Assembly (NCBI GenBank): GCA_964423465.1
Contig: CAYRFK010000002.1
Coordinates: 1-64,000 of the forward strand
From: VGWF01 sp964423465
Lineage (GTDB): Bacteria > Verrucomicrobiota > Kiritimatiellia > PWTM01
Length of the DNA: 64,000 bases
Direction of reading: 5' to 3'
Shown here: in pieces, positions 39,022-47,752 of the stretch
Layout of the letters: each line of letters opens with the position of its first letter
Position numbering within the stretch: the first letter of the stretch is position 1
The notes under the pieces: generated by a model
What the model saw: only the letters and a program-made list of their open reading frames with translations
What the model was told of the DNA's origin: nothing
The model's database searches: none
Position numbers and translations under genes: made by a program

Positions 39022-39944
39022 AAAGGGCTTGCGGTGGCCCCGCCAACGGCTATCCTGTACGGCCGTCTTCGAGCGGAAGGGTGGCTGAGTTGGTTTAAGG
39101 CACTCGACTCGAAATCGAGAGAGCGCTTAACAGTGCTCCGTGGGTTCAAATCCCACCCCTTCCGCCATCCTTCGCCCCCCTCCTGCTCTTCCCCATACCC
39201 CCTACTCTTCCCCCTCCCCTCCGCCGCGCCCGCCCCCGTCGCGGATGCCGCGGCCCCGGACTCCTCCCGGCCGGCCGAGGGACACTGGCGTGCGAGGACG
39301 CACGCGGCGCAGCGGGGGCGGAGGGCGAGGCATACGCGGCGGCCGTGGCGGATCAGGTTGATGTGGAGGTCCAGCGCGCGGCCGCGGGGGACGAGGCCGG
39401 CCATCAGGGTCTGGGTCGTCTCCGCGGAGGCGGAGGGGGGCACGAAGCCGAGGCGCCGGCAGAGGCGGTGCACGTGCGTGTCCACGGGGAACACGTCGCG
39501 CCGCAGACTGAAGAGCAGCACGCAGGCCGCGGTTTTGGGACCAACGCCGGGCAGCGAGCGCAAGTAGTCCAGCGCGGCCGCGTCGTCCATGCGGCGCAGC
39601 GACGCCAGCGTGGGCCGGCCGTGGCGGGCGCGAAGTTCCGCAAGGATCGCGCGGATGCGCGGCGCCTTCGTGTTCGCAAGCCCGGCCGAGCGGATCGCCT
39701 CCACCACCGCCGCCAGCGGTGCGCACTCGACCAGCTCCCATCGCGGGAAACGGCGGCGCAGGCTCGCGAAGGCGCGGCCGGAGTTCACATCCGACGTATG
39801 CTGCGAGAGCACCGTCTCGACCAGCGAATCCAGCGGCGGATCCGGTGTTCCGAGATCGGGCACGCCGTACCGCCCGCGTAGCGCATCCGCCGCGCGCCGC
39901 ACGCGGGATCGCAGCCCGCTTCCGCTTCCGATCGTCCGCTCCAT
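38931..39944 (-). CDS. Endonuclease III-like DNA glycosylase with overlong open 3' end
   Basis: From ATG 39944, residues 1-221 are an HhH-GPD DNA glycosylase: helix-hairpin-helix LPGVGPKTAACVL with catalytic Lys137, VDTHVHR with catalytic Asp155, and a [4Fe-4S] loop C-x6-C-x2-C-x5-C (CLALRPRCAACVLARQC) ending at base 39282. The enzyme removes oxidised pyrimidines or mismatched thymine. Relatives stop a few residues after the last Cys. Here the frame stays open for ~116 more codons, through a purine-rich spacer and the whole tRNA-Ser gene on the other strand, to 38931. I regard only 39944 to about 39240 as credible. A stop in the neighbouring frame at 39202 hints at a frameshift or sequencing error. 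Confidence 0.75.
   Translation of the reverse strand: MERTIGSGSGLRSRVRRAADALRGRYGVPDLGTPDPPLDSLVETVLSQHTSDVNSGRAFASLRRRFPRWELVECAPLAAVVEAIRSAGLANTKAPRIRAILAELRARHGRPTLASLRRMDDAAALDYLRSLPGVGPKTAACVLLFSLRRDVFPVDTHVHRLCRRLGFVPPSASAETTQTLMAGLVPRGRALDLHINLIRHGRRVCLALRPRCAACVLARQCPSAGREESGAAASATGAGAAEGRGKSRGYGEEQEGGEGWRKGWDLNPRSTVKRSLDFESSALNQLSHPSARRRPYRIAVGGATASPFQGRCRRTARGAPPEGPSKRTSRSTAVSPS
39075..39167 (+). tRNA. tRNA-Ser (anticodon CGA)
   Basis: A 93-base class II tRNA. Acceptor stem GGAAGGG pairs with CCCTTCC, discriminator G, and CCA is encoded. The anticodon stem CTCGA/TCGAG encloses loop CTCGAAA, giving CGA, which reads UCG. The long variable arm (AGAGCGCTTAACAGTGCTCC) is typical of serine tRNA, and the T loop is GTTCAAATC. 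It lies between the propeller gene and the endonuclease gene, whose reading frame continues antisense through it. Confidence 0.95.
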
Positions 39945-40010
39945 TGGCGAATAGTGGGCGAAAAGCTGGGGCCATCGCAACTCCGGACACCGCGTCCCGA
40001 AATGGGCATG

Positions 40011-40030
40011 GGCAGACAAGAGTGTCCGCC
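40011..40030. repeat. R6 repeat, single copy
   Basis: GGCAGACAAGAGTGTCCGCC, one base different from the arm at 21402. It lies between the endonuclease III start and the divergent beta-helix gene. Confidence 0.6.
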
Positions 40031-40095
40031 CCAAGGGCGAGAGTGGCGGCAATCCCGGCTCGCCATCGCGGCCGGATGCGGGCATATCTCCGGCG

Positions 40096-41868
40096 GTGAA
40101 GAGGACATCGATCCAGTGGGCGCTCGCGCTTGCGACCGTCGCGGTGGCGGCGGCCGGTCCGCCCGATCCGCGGGACATCGTGGCGGCCGCGCGCGACGTG
40201 CGGCGCGTGATCATCCCGCCGGGGACGTACCGGATCGCGCCGCCGGGGACGGAGAAGATTCACTGGACCCTGGCCGGCCTGCGCGATGTCGAGATCGTGG
40301 CCGACGGCGTGACGCTGGTCTGCACGCGGCGGACAAGGGCGCTGCAACTCGCGCAATGCAGCAACGTCACGATCCGCGGACTGACGGTCGACTACGATCC
40401 GCTTCCGTTCACGCAGGGCACGCTCACCGCCGTCGCGTCGAACGCGGTCGATGTCCGCATCGATGCCGGCTACCCCGCCGAGGCCTGGTCGCGGATCGAG
40501 ATCGTCGGCCCCGCGACCGGCACCCGCAAGCGTGGCATGCCGTTCCTGTGGGGAGCGAAGGCGGAGCGGACCGGCGCGGACGTGGTCCGCGTGACGCATG
40601 AAGCGCTCGGCCGGATCGCGGCGGTCGGGGACCGCGCCGTGCTGTCCGCCGGCTCCGATGCGGACGGCATTCCGCACGGCATCGTGCTCGAGCGTTGCGC
40701 GGCCGTGACGTTCGACCGCGTGACGGTCCACGCGGCGCCGGGCATGGGCATCCTGGACGTCGGGGGGGAGGGCGGCACGCGACTGACCGGCTGCCGCGTG
40801 GTTCCCGGGCCGCCACCGCCGGGCGCGACAGCGCCGCGCCTGTTGAGCACGTCGTGGGACGCGATCCAGCACAAGCTCTCCCGGCGCGGGCCGACAGTGA
40901 CAGGCTGCACGATCGAACGCGCGGGCGACGATTCGTGGAGCGTACAGTCGTCGCCCCTGCTGGTGCTCGCGTGCAACGGACGCTCGCTGGTGCTCGCGTC
41001 GGAGGACGACGGCCCCGCGCAGCACCTGCAGCCCGGCGACCGCCTCCGCGATCCCATCTCCGGCCAGGGGTTCCGGTGCGAAACCGTGGAGCCCGTGTCT
41101 CGCGCCAACGCCGGGCTCGCGCCGGATGTGCTTCAGTTGATCGACGGGGCGCCGGCGTGGTCGTTGTGGCGCATCGGACGGCGATGGGTGCACGTCCTGG
41201 CCGACCGCGATGACGCGCTGAAGGTGGGATGCTCGCTGGTGTGCGACGACCGCCGGTGCGACGGCTTTGTCTTCCGCGGGAACACGGTCCGCAGCCCCGG
41301 CCGGGGCGCGTTGGTGAAGGCGTCGGACGGCCTGATCGAGAGCAACGTCTTTGAGAACGTCCACGCGGCGGTGGTGATCGATCCGGAGGTGCCGGACGGC
41401 GCCGCAGCGGACATCGAGCGGATCGTGGTACGGCACAATCTCATCCACGGCAGCGGGGCGTTTTGTCCGGGGCCCTGGTCGCCGCAGGCCGGCGCGATCG
41501 TGGCCGCGGTGCGGCGGAACGGAACGTCGTTGCGCGCCGCCGGGGCGATCCGCGGCGCAGCGATTGAAGGCAACGTGTTCCGCGATGTCGCTGGCGTGAA
41601 CCTCGTGCTCGCCTCGCTGCAAAACGGCATCGTGCGCGGCAACCGCTTCGAGCGGCCCGGCTGTCACCCGCCGCCGGCGACCGGCGCATCCTTCGGCGTG
41701 GTGCAGACCGCGCTCGTGTGGATCGCGGAGTGCGAAGGCCTCGGGTTCGAGGACAACCTCATCGTCGAAGCCGGCCCCCGTCTGGGCGCCCCCGTCGCGA
41801 GCGGCTCCGGCACCAGGGACATCGCGGGCCTCCCGGAAGGCCTCCGCCCGCTCCCTGCCCGGCCCTGA
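40096..41868 (+). CDS. Secreted right-handed beta-helix protein
   Basis: A 590-residue protein with an N-terminal signal (MKRTSIQWALALATVAVAAA) and pectate-lyase-like parallel beta-helix repeats (NVTIRGLTVDY; GCTIERAGDDSWSVQ; GFVFRGNTVRSPGRG; LIESNVFENVHAAVVI; AIEGNVFRDVAGVNLV). The pattern TSWDAIQHKL...GCTIERAGDDS recalls GH110 alpha-galactosidases, where paired Asp residues are catalytic, but I am not certain of family membership. The start is GTG. Its setting among glycan genes fits a polysaccharide hydrolase or lyase. It ends 19 bases before a 48-bp palindrome. Confidence 0.72.
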   Translation: MKRTSIQWALALATVAVAAAGPPDPRDIVAAARDVRRVIIPPGTYRIAPPGTEKIHWTLAGLRDVEIVADGVTLVCTRRTRALQLAQCSNVTIRGLTVDYDPLPFTQGTLTAVASNAVDVRIDAGYPAEAWSRIEIVGPATGTRKRGMPFLWGAKAERTGADVVRVTHEALGRIAAVGDRAVLSAGSDADGIPHGIVLERCAAVTFDRVTVHAAPGMGILDVGGEGGTRLTGCRVVPGPPPPGATAPRLLSTSWDAIQHKLSRRGPTVTGCTIERAGDDSWSVQSSPLLVLACNGRSLVLASEDDGPAQHLQPGDRLRDPISGQGFRCETVEPVSRANAGLAPDVLQLIDGAPAWSLWRIGRRWVHVLADRDDALKVGCSLVCDDRRCDGFVFRGNTVRSPGRGALVKASDGLIESNVFENVHAAVVIDPEVPDGAAADIERIVVRHNLIHGSGAFCPGPWSPQAGAIVAAVRRNGTSLRAAGAIRGAAIEGNVFRDVAGVNLVLASLQNGIVRGNRFERPGCHPPPATGASFGVVQTALVWIAECEGLGFEDNLIVEAGPRLGAPVASGSGTRDIAGLPEGLRPLPARP

Positions 41869-41887
41869 GTGCCGTCCGCCTGTCCGT

Positions 41888-41935
41888 CATGTTGTCATCC
41901 GGATGTAACGGCCGTTACACCCGGATGACAACATG
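41888..41935. repeat. 48-bp near-perfect palindrome with TGTAACGGCCGTTACA core (R8a)
   Basis: Two 24-bp arms match at 23 positions: outer CATGTTGTCATCCGG, one mismatch, then the perfect 16-bp core TGTAACGGCCGTTACA and the mirror image. There is no loop, so it can extrude as a cruciform or act as a dimeric protein site. It lies between the beta-helix gene and the squalene-cyclase-like gene. A second site with core TGTAACGATCGTTACA is at 48546. Confidence 0.85.
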
Positions 41936-42064
41936 CGCCGGCGCGCCGGGGCCCGGAGACGCGGCAACACGGGGTCGCGTTCCCCTCCGCGGAGATGTGT
42001 CCAATCCACGCGTCGTGGCGGAAGAGGATGCGTAGAGGGACCGCACCGAACCCGGAGGCGAGTC

Positions 42065-43525
42065 ATGAAGACCGGACAGACGCCCGTGACCGCGACGACG
42101 CGGATCGATCCCCGCCTGCAGCGCATACTCGACCACTTCTGGGGGCCGACCGGCTCGGCGCTTCTGCACGTGCTGGTGCTCTTCCTGCTGCTCCAGATGG
42201 CGATCCGCCAGCCGCCGCCAGCCGGGCCGGAGATCACGGCGCTCGTCGAGGAGATGCACCTCGCGGACCTTGACGAACTTGACCCGACATGGGACCGGCC
42301 GCCACCGGACGTCGATGTGTTCGTCCCGCCGGCCGACTCTCCGCCGCAGGCCGAGCCGGCCGCCATGTCCGACGATCCTTCCCCGCCTCCCGCCAACCTC
42401 CCGGAGCCGCTCGACACCACCAGCGTGCTCAAGCTGGCCGGCCTGAATCCCGGCGTCACGGCGTCGATGCGGCGCAGCGCGCTGGCGGTGTCGAACCACA
42501 GCCGCACGGACACCGAGGATTGCGTGGTCCGCTCGTTGGAGTGGCTCCGCGACCGCCAGCACGACGACGGCTCGTGGTCCGGCGACGGGGCGGCTCGGAA
42601 TCCGGCGGCGATGACCGGCCTCGCGCTGCTCTGCTTCCTCGCGCACGGCGACACGCCCGCGAAGTCCGAACGGTACGGGCCGGCGGTCGACCGCGCGATC
42701 CGCTGGCTCGCAGCGCGGCAGAAGAGCGACGGCGCCTTCGACGACAACGCCTACGCCAACGCGATCGCAACCTACGCGATCTCGGAGGCGTACTTCCTCA
42801 CGCGCATCCCGTCGCTCCGCGTCGCCATGGAAACCGCGCTGGGACGCATCGTCGCAGGGCAACAGGACGCGGGCGCATTCACCTACGGATACGCGAAGAA
42901 CGGCCGCCGCGACACGTCCGTTGCAGGCTGGCAGATCCAAGCGCTCAAGGCGGGGTTCGTCGCGGGCGCCGACGTGTCCGGCCTGACGGACGCGCTGCGC
43001 CGCAGCGCCGACGCGATCCGCGCGAACCACGAGCCGTCCACCGGGCGGTTCCTCTACGCGCCCGAGCCCGGCAAGGCGGAGGGCAGCCGTCCGACGCTCG
43101 CCTGCACCGGCATCGGCGTGCTGTCCCTGCAGATGCTCGGCCTCGACGGAAGCCGCGAGGTTGAGTCGGGCCTGCGGGCGTTGGAGGAGCACAAGCCTGA
43201 CTATCGCGCCCCCGAGGGCACGGGGCGGCCGCTGTACGCCTGGTACTACGTCACGCAGGCGATGTTCCGCGCCGGCCGCGGCGCGTGGCACCGGTGGAAC
43301 GATGCGTTCGCAAAGACCATGGCCGCCGCGCAGAACCGCGACGGGAGCTGGAGCCCGGCAGGCGCGGAGGAGGCGGATCTCGGCCCCGTCTACGGCACGA
43401 CGTTCTCGGCGCTGTCGTTGATGGTCTACTACCGCACGCTCGGCACCTACACGCCCGCCGCGGCGGGGAGCCCGGCGCCCGGCGCGATCGCGCAGCCCGA
43501 CGACGTTCCCGTGATCGTGCTCTGA
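42065..43525 (+). CDS. Membrane-anchored prenyltransferase/squalene-cyclase-like toroid protein
   Basis: A 486-residue protein. An N-terminal transmembrane anchor (ALLHVLVLFLLLQMAI, ~35-50) is followed by a Pro-rich linker (to ~115) and an alpha/alpha toroid domain with QW-like repeats: LEWLRDRQHDDGSWSGDG, IRWLAARQKSDGAFDD and MAAAQNRDGSWSP. Squalene-hopene cyclases share these repeats, but the catalytic DxDD motif is not visible, so it is probably a non-catalytic structural or binding protein. GGAGG precedes the ATG at 42065. The anchor-plus-Pro-rich layout resembles TonB-type periplasm-spanning proteins. Confidence 0.78.
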   Translation: MKTGQTPVTATTRIDPRLQRILDHFWGPTGSALLHVLVLFLLLQMAIRQPPPAGPEITALVEEMHLADLDELDPTWDRPPPDVDVFVPPADSPPQAEPAAMSDDPSPPPANLPEPLDTTSVLKLAGLNPGVTASMRRSALAVSNHSRTDTEDCVVRSLEWLRDRQHDDGSWSGDGAARNPAAMTGLALLCFLAHGDTPAKSERYGPAVDRAIRWLAARQKSDGAFDDNAYANAIATYAISEAYFLTRIPSLRVAMETALGRIVAGQQDAGAFTYGYAKNGRRDTSVAGWQIQALKAGFVAGADVSGLTDALRRSADAIRANHEPSTGRFLYAPEPGKAEGSRPTLACTGIGVLSLQMLGLDGSREVESGLRALEEHKPDYRAPEGTGRPLYAWYYVTQAMFRAGRGAWHRWNDAFAKTMAAAQNRDGSWSPAGAEEADLGPVYGTTFSALSLMVYYRTLGTYTPAAAGSPAPGAIAQPDDVPVIVL

Positions 43526-43536
43526 GCCGGAACGAT

Positions 43537-43587
43537 TCAGTTGACCGTGAACTGCGGGGAGTTCATGGCACCGATAAGGAAGTAGGG
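43537..43587 (-). pseudogene. 3' remnant of a DUF1553-type gene
   Basis: On the minus strand the codons read YFLIGAMNSPQFTVN followed by TGA. This matches the usual C-terminal ending of DUF1549/DUF1553 planctomycete-type cytochrome proteins (A-L/M-N-S-P-x-F). The frame runs upstream straight into repeat R1c, where homology stops, so only the tail remains. Short length makes this a tentative call. Confidence 0.4.
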
Positions 43588-43774
43588 AAACTCCAAACTC
43601 CAAGGAAGTTGGAAGTGCAAAGAAGAAAGGAAGGAAGTCGGAGGGGTTTCCGTTGCCGATGCAGGGCCGTCCTGAAAGGTACCCGCCTTTCACGGGCGGC
43701 TTGGGCACTGAGGCCCTCCGGCCTTTCCCCCTTCGCCCCCGTTGGCCTTTCCACTTCCTTGGAGTTTGGAGTTT
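43588..43774. repeat. R1 inverted-repeat element, copy c
   Basis: Perfect 22-bp arms at 43588-43609 and 43753-43774 around a 143-bp interior, the longest of the four copies. Together with the DUF1553 remnant it makes up the whole 304-base gap between the toroid protein and the phosphoesterase gene; I see no other gene there. Confidence 0.85.
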
Positions 43775-43829
43775 TTCACTTTCCGCTTTTTGGCGTGATC
43801 GGCCGTGCGGACCGTGTCCTAATGCGGGC

Positions 43830-46406
43830 ATGAAGCCATCCACACCCGTCGCGATCCTCTCCGGACTGATCCTCGCCGCCGCCGCATCGGCCGCCGTCTG
43901 GCCGGGGGCGCAGCCGGATGGCTCCGTCCTGCTGCCCAACCAGTGGTCGCTGCGGCCCGTCGGGACGCAGGTGGATCTCGGCGATTTCCCGGTCAACATC
44001 GCGGTCCATCCGGACGGCCGCTTCGCCGCCGTGCTGCACGCGGGCTACGGTCCGCACCAGATCCACGTCGTCGACATCGCGGCCGCGAAGATCGTCGCCC
44101 AGGCGCGCGTTGAGGAGGCCTTCTACGGCATCGAATTCACGGCGGACGGGCGGCGGCTCTTCTGCAGCGGCGCGGGGACGGAGGTCGTGCGGGCATTCGA
44201 GTTCGGGGCGAAGGACGGCGCGCTCGGCCGCGAGACGACGATCCCGCTGCGCGACGTCAAGGAACGCGGCGTCCCGGCGGGCCTCGCGGTCAGCAGCGAC
44301 GCGCGGAGCCTGTACGTCGCCAACGTGCTCGGCCACCGCGTCGCCAAGGTCGACCTCGCCGCCCGCAGCAACGTTCTCGAGTTCGCGTTCGGCGCGGCCC
44401 TGACGGGCGCGGCGACGCGCGTCTACGATGCGGCCGGCCCGACCGCGGACCTGGACGCATCGGCCATCACCAAGCGGGCCGAGGCGCAACTCGACCCGGC
44501 GGGCCCCGACGCGCCGTTTCCCTATGCCTGCCGGCTCGACGAGCGGCGCGGCCGGCTCTACGTGAGCCTCTGGGCGCGCGCCGGCGTCGCGGTGATCGAT
44601 CTCAAGGGCGCCCGCGTCGAGGCCGTGTGGCCGACGGAGGAGCATCCCAACGAGATGCGGCTGACGCGCGACGGCGGGCTGCTCTACGTCGCCAACGCCA
44701 ACCGCAACACGGTCACCGTGCTCGACACCGCGACCGGGCGGCCGGTCGAGACGATCCACGCCGCGATGCACCCCGACGCGCCGCCGGGCTCGACGCCGAA
44801 CAGCCTTGCGCTGTCGCCGGACGAGGAGACGCTGTACGTGGCGAACGCGAACCTCAACGTCGTCGCGGTTTTCGACGTCGCCCGCCGGGGCCGGAGCCGC
44901 TCGCTCGGTTTCATCCCGGTCGGCTGGTATCCGACGTCGGTCCGCGTGACGCCGGACGGCGCGCGCCTGCTCGTCGCGAACGGCAAGGGCGTTGTGGCGC
45001 GTGCGAACCCGAAGGGGCCGCAGCCCGGCCGGCCCGCGCCGAAGGGGACGGTGACCGAATACATCGGCGGGCTGATGCGCGGCACGCTCGGCATCATCGA
45101 TCTTCCGCCGCGCACGACCGCCGAGGCCGTGCTGCGCGGATGGACCGCGGAGGCCTACCGCTGCTCGCCGCCGGTCCCGGGCTCGGCGACCGTCGCGGCG
45201 CGGCCCGCGGACAGCCCGATCCCCGCACGCCCCGGCGACCCCTCCCCGATCCGGCATTGCATCTACGTCGTGAAGGAGAACCGCACCTACGACCAGATCT
45301 TCGGCGACATGAAGGAGGGCAACGGCGACGCGTCACTGTGCCTCTTCCCCGAGCGTGTGACGCCGAACCATCACAAGCTCGCCCGCGAGTTTGTGCTGCT
45401 CGACAATTTCTACGTCGAGAGCGAGGTCAGCGCCGACGGCCACGAGTGGTCCATGGGCGCCTACGCGACCGACTTCGTTGAGAAGACCTGGCCGCTCGCC
45501 TACGGCCACAACGCGAGCAAGAAGTTCTCCTACCCCAGCGAGGGCGCGTTCCCGATCGCCGCGCCGGCCGGCGGCTACCTGTGGGACCGCGCGATCGCGG
45601 CGGGCGTGTCGTTCCGCAGCTATGGCGAGTTCGTCAGCAACGGCCGGACGCCGGCGGATCCCTGCAAGGCGCGGCTGAGGTCGCTCGAGGGCCGCTTCGA
45701 CCCGGGATTCCGGTCCTTCGACATGGGCTACTCCGACCTCAAGCGCGCCGACCGCTTCATCGCCGAGTTGAAACGGTTCGAGCAGGAGGGGGAGATGCCG
45801 CGGCTCCAGGTCGTGCGGCTGCCGAACGACCACACGGCGGGCACGGGGGCGAAGGAGCGGACCCCGACTGCGTTCGTCGCCGAGAACGATCTCGCCCTCG
45901 GCCGCGTCGTCGAGGCGGTGTCGCGGTCGAAGTTCTGGAAGGACACCGCGATCTTCGTTGTCGAGGACGACGCACAGAACGGCCCGGACCACGTCGACGC
46001 GCATCGCACCATCGCGCTGGTCGTCGGCCCCCACGTCCGCCGAGGCGTCGTGGATTCGACGATGTACTCGACCTGCTCGATGCTGCGCACGATGGAACTG
46101 ATCCTCGGGATGGCACCGATGACCCAGTTCGATGCCGCCGCGGCGCCGATGTTCGCCTCGTTCCAGGCGACGCCGGACCCGCGGCCCTACGAAGCGCTTC
46201 CGGCCAACGTTGATCTGGAGGAGCGCAACGGAAAGCTCGCGTGGGGCGCGGAGGCATCGCGGCGGATGGACTTCAGCGCCGAGGACGCAGCCGACGATCT
46301 ACAGCTCAACGAGGTCATCTGGCGGTCCGTGAAGGGTGCCGGCTCGCCCATGCCCGCCCCGGTCCGCGCAGGCTTCGTGTTCGCGCAGGCCGTCGACGAG
46401 GACTGA
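43830..46406 (+). CDS. Bifunctional YncE-like propeller / phosphoesterase protein
   Basis: An 858-residue exported protein (signal MKPSTPVAILSGLILAAAASAA). Residues ~40-440 are a seven-bladed YncE/surface-layer propeller (NIAVHPDGRFAAVLHAG, YVANANRNTVTVLDTATG, YVANANLNVVAVFDVA). Residues ~470-800 are an AcpA/phospholipase C-like phosphoesterase: VVKENRTYDQIFGDM near the N-side, DGHEWSMGAYATDF, NDHTAG and EDDAQNGPDHVDAHR supply the metal and phosphate ligands. It probably hydrolyses phosphate esters in the periplasm. The fusion order is the usual one for this PVC/Bacteroidetes family. Confidence 0.87.
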   Translation: MKPSTPVAILSGLILAAAASAAVWPGAQPDGSVLLPNQWSLRPVGTQVDLGDFPVNIAVHPDGRFAAVLHAGYGPHQIHVVDIAAAKIVAQARVEEAFYGIEFTADGRRLFCSGAGTEVVRAFEFGAKDGALGRETTIPLRDVKERGVPAGLAVSSDARSLYVANVLGHRVAKVDLAARSNVLEFAFGAALTGAATRVYDAAGPTADLDASAITKRAEAQLDPAGPDAPFPYACRLDERRGRLYVSLWARAGVAVIDLKGARVEAVWPTEEHPNEMRLTRDGGLLYVANANRNTVTVLDTATGRPVETIHAAMHPDAPPGSTPNSLALSPDEETLYVANANLNVVAVFDVARRGRSRSLGFIPVGWYPTSVRVTPDGARLLVANGKGVVARANPKGPQPGRPAPKGTVTEYIGGLMRGTLGIIDLPPRTTAEAVLRGWTAEAYRCSPPVPGSATVAARPADSPIPARPGDPSPIRHCIYVVKENRTYDQIFGDMKEGNGDASLCLFPERVTPNHHKLAREFVLLDNFYVESEVSADGHEWSMGAYATDFVEKTWPLAYGHNASKKFSYPSEGAFPIAAPAGGYLWDRAIAAGVSFRSYGEFVSNGRTPADPCKARLRSLEGRFDPGFRSFDMGYSDLKRADRFIAELKRFEQEGEMPRLQVVRLPNDHTAGTGAKERTPTAFVAENDLALGRVVEAVSRSKFWKDTAIFVVEDDAQNGPDHVDAHRTIALVVGPHVRRGVVDSTMYSTCSMLRTMELILGMAPMTQFDAAAAPMFASFQATPDPRPYEALPANVDLEERNGKLAWGAEASRRMDFSAEDAADDLQLNEVIWRSVKGAGSPMPAPVRAGFVFAQAVDED

Positions 46407-46506
46407 GCGGCGTCGTGAAGCGAACCAGACCGGCGCCGCGCTGGCCGCCGGCACCAATCCCGCCCTCGGCCGGCCGTGCCGGCCGGTGGCACACAGCCAG
46501 ACGAAA

Positions 46507-46534
46507 GTGGCCGGAGCCTGTCGGCCCCGGCCAC
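46507..46534 (-). terminator. Probable terminator of the small membrane-protein gene
   Basis: An 8-bp stem GTGGCCGG / CCGGCCAC with a 12-base loop lies 22 bases after the minus-strand stop at 46557 and is followed on that strand by TTTCGTC. A second GC hairpin (GGCCGGC-CGT-GCCGGCC, 46468-46484) lies nearby and could serve the convergent phosphoesterase gene. Confidence 0.5.
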
Positions 46535-46556
46535 ACACGCGCGTCCGAGATCCGTC

Positions 46557-46946
46557 TCAGGCCGCGACCGGACGATACTGCGCGCTGCCGAATGCGAGGA
46601 TCGGGTAGAAGATGATCGGCAGGAAGATCATTCCAACGACGAAACCGCCGCCCTTGCCAAAGTTCTTGGCAAGCCCCGCCATCGCCATGATGGCGAAGAT
46701 CAGGTTGGCGACCGGCACAAGCATGATGATGGCCATCCACCACCCCGGCTTGCCGGCGGCCTTGAGGAAGACGAAGAGGTTGTAGAAGGGAATGATCGCC
46801 GCCCAGCCCGGCTGGCCGGCCTTGGAGAAAATCTTCCACAGGCTGACGATCATCAGCGCGGCAATCGCAAGCTGGAAGATCAGCATGCCCATGCCCACAC
46901 CCGCCGCCGCTGCCGCCGCCGCCGGATCGATCGCGTTCTCTTCCAT
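46557..46946 (-). CDS. DUF5684-type small membrane protein
   Basis: A 129-residue protein with three or four hydrophobic helices (MLIFQLAIAALMIVSLW; IIPFYNLFVFLKAAG; WMAIIMLVPVANLIFAIMAM; FLPIIFYPILAFG). The GQPGWAAIIPFYN and GKPGWWM segments are characteristic of DUF5684/signal-peptidase-I-associated membrane proteins. Function unknown. It is a single-gene transcript between two plus-strand genes. Confidence 0.8.
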   Translation of the reverse strand: MEENAIDPAAAAAAAGVGMGMLIFQLAIAALMIVSLWKIFSKAGQPGWAAIIPFYNLFVFLKAAGKPGWWMAIIMLVPVANLIFAIMAMAGLAKNFGKGGGFVVGMIFLPIIFYPILAFGSAQYRPVAA

Positions 46947-47113
46947 GGTCGTCCCCTCCCGGCCGCGCGGGTTGTGCGCGGTCCGTTGGGGTGGAGTATA
47001 CGCCGGAAGTCCCCGGCTCTCAAGACGGGTGGCCCCGGGAAGTGGTCAAGCAAGTTGGGCTTGCCACAAGCTGCGGTTGCGCCAGAATGGAAGCCGTGAC
47101 TGGGAGGCCGCAT

Positions 47114-47628
47114 ATGTTGTTCAGGGCTGCCGCGACATGGGCCACGGTGACCGCCCTGTGTGCTGCCGTCGTGCCGGCGCCGGCGCAGACGGCGATCCAC
47201 GTCTGGTACGGCAGCAACAGCACCGACTGGGCGGATACGGCGAACTGGAAACTGCCGGAGGGCGCCGTGCCCGGCAATGTGACGACCAATGTCCGGCTCC
47301 AGGTCCAGACCATCGCGGGCGGCCACGACCTGGTCTACGGGCAACACCTACGCCGGCGACACGGTCGTGTCGAATGCCACGCTCCGCCTGGGGGCAAACA
47401 GCTCCATTCCCAACGGGGTGGGTTTCGGCAACGTCTTCATGCTCGACGACGTTTTCTGAGTCGGACTTCTCCTGCTCGAATCTCGCCCCCGGCCTCAGCG
47501 GTACATTCTCGAAGACCGACACCGACCTGACCCTGACCGTCGTCCCCGAGCCCGGAACCCTCGGCGCCCTCGGACTCGGCGTCGTGGCGGTGATCCTGCG
47601 GCGAAGGACCAGGACGGGGCTGAAGTAG
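47114..47628 (+). pseudogene. Decayed PEP-CTERM autotransporter-repeat protein
   Basis: The start is intact (GGGAGG site, ATG 47114, signal peptide MLFRAAATWATVTALCAAV, then WYGSNSTDWADTANWKLPEG). At about 47340 the homologous frame shifts to one encoding GNTYAGDTVVSNATLRLGAN, which stops at 47457. The PEP-CTERM tail (LTVVPEPGTLGALGLGVVA, RRRTRTGLK) is in the third frame and ends at 47628. So the three expected parts sit in three different frames with most repeats deleted. It is a remnant of a protein like that at 23996. Confidence 0.8.
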
Positions 47629-47629
47629 A

Positions 47630-47739
47630 AAACTCCAAACTCCAAGGAAGTACGAAGTGGGAAGAAGAGAAGTGGAAAAGACCGGGCCTTTTCCTCCTTT
47701 CGCTCTTACCCCTTTCCCCTTCCTTGGAGTTTGGAGTTT
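47630..47739. repeat. R1 inverted-repeat element, copy d
   Basis: Arms at 47630-47651 and 47718-47739, 21 of 22 positions complementary, 66-bp interior. It begins right after the PEP-CTERM remnant and lies between it and the convergent DUF1080 gene, so here it could act as a bidirectional terminator. Confidence 0.85.
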
Positions 47740-47752
47740 TCTACTTTGATCC

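Noticed and set aside
42065..43525. A functional squalene-hopene cyclase
   Set aside because: Only QW-like toroid repeats are seen; the catalytic DxDD motif is missing and the N-terminal anchor with Pro-rich linker is foreign to cyclases.
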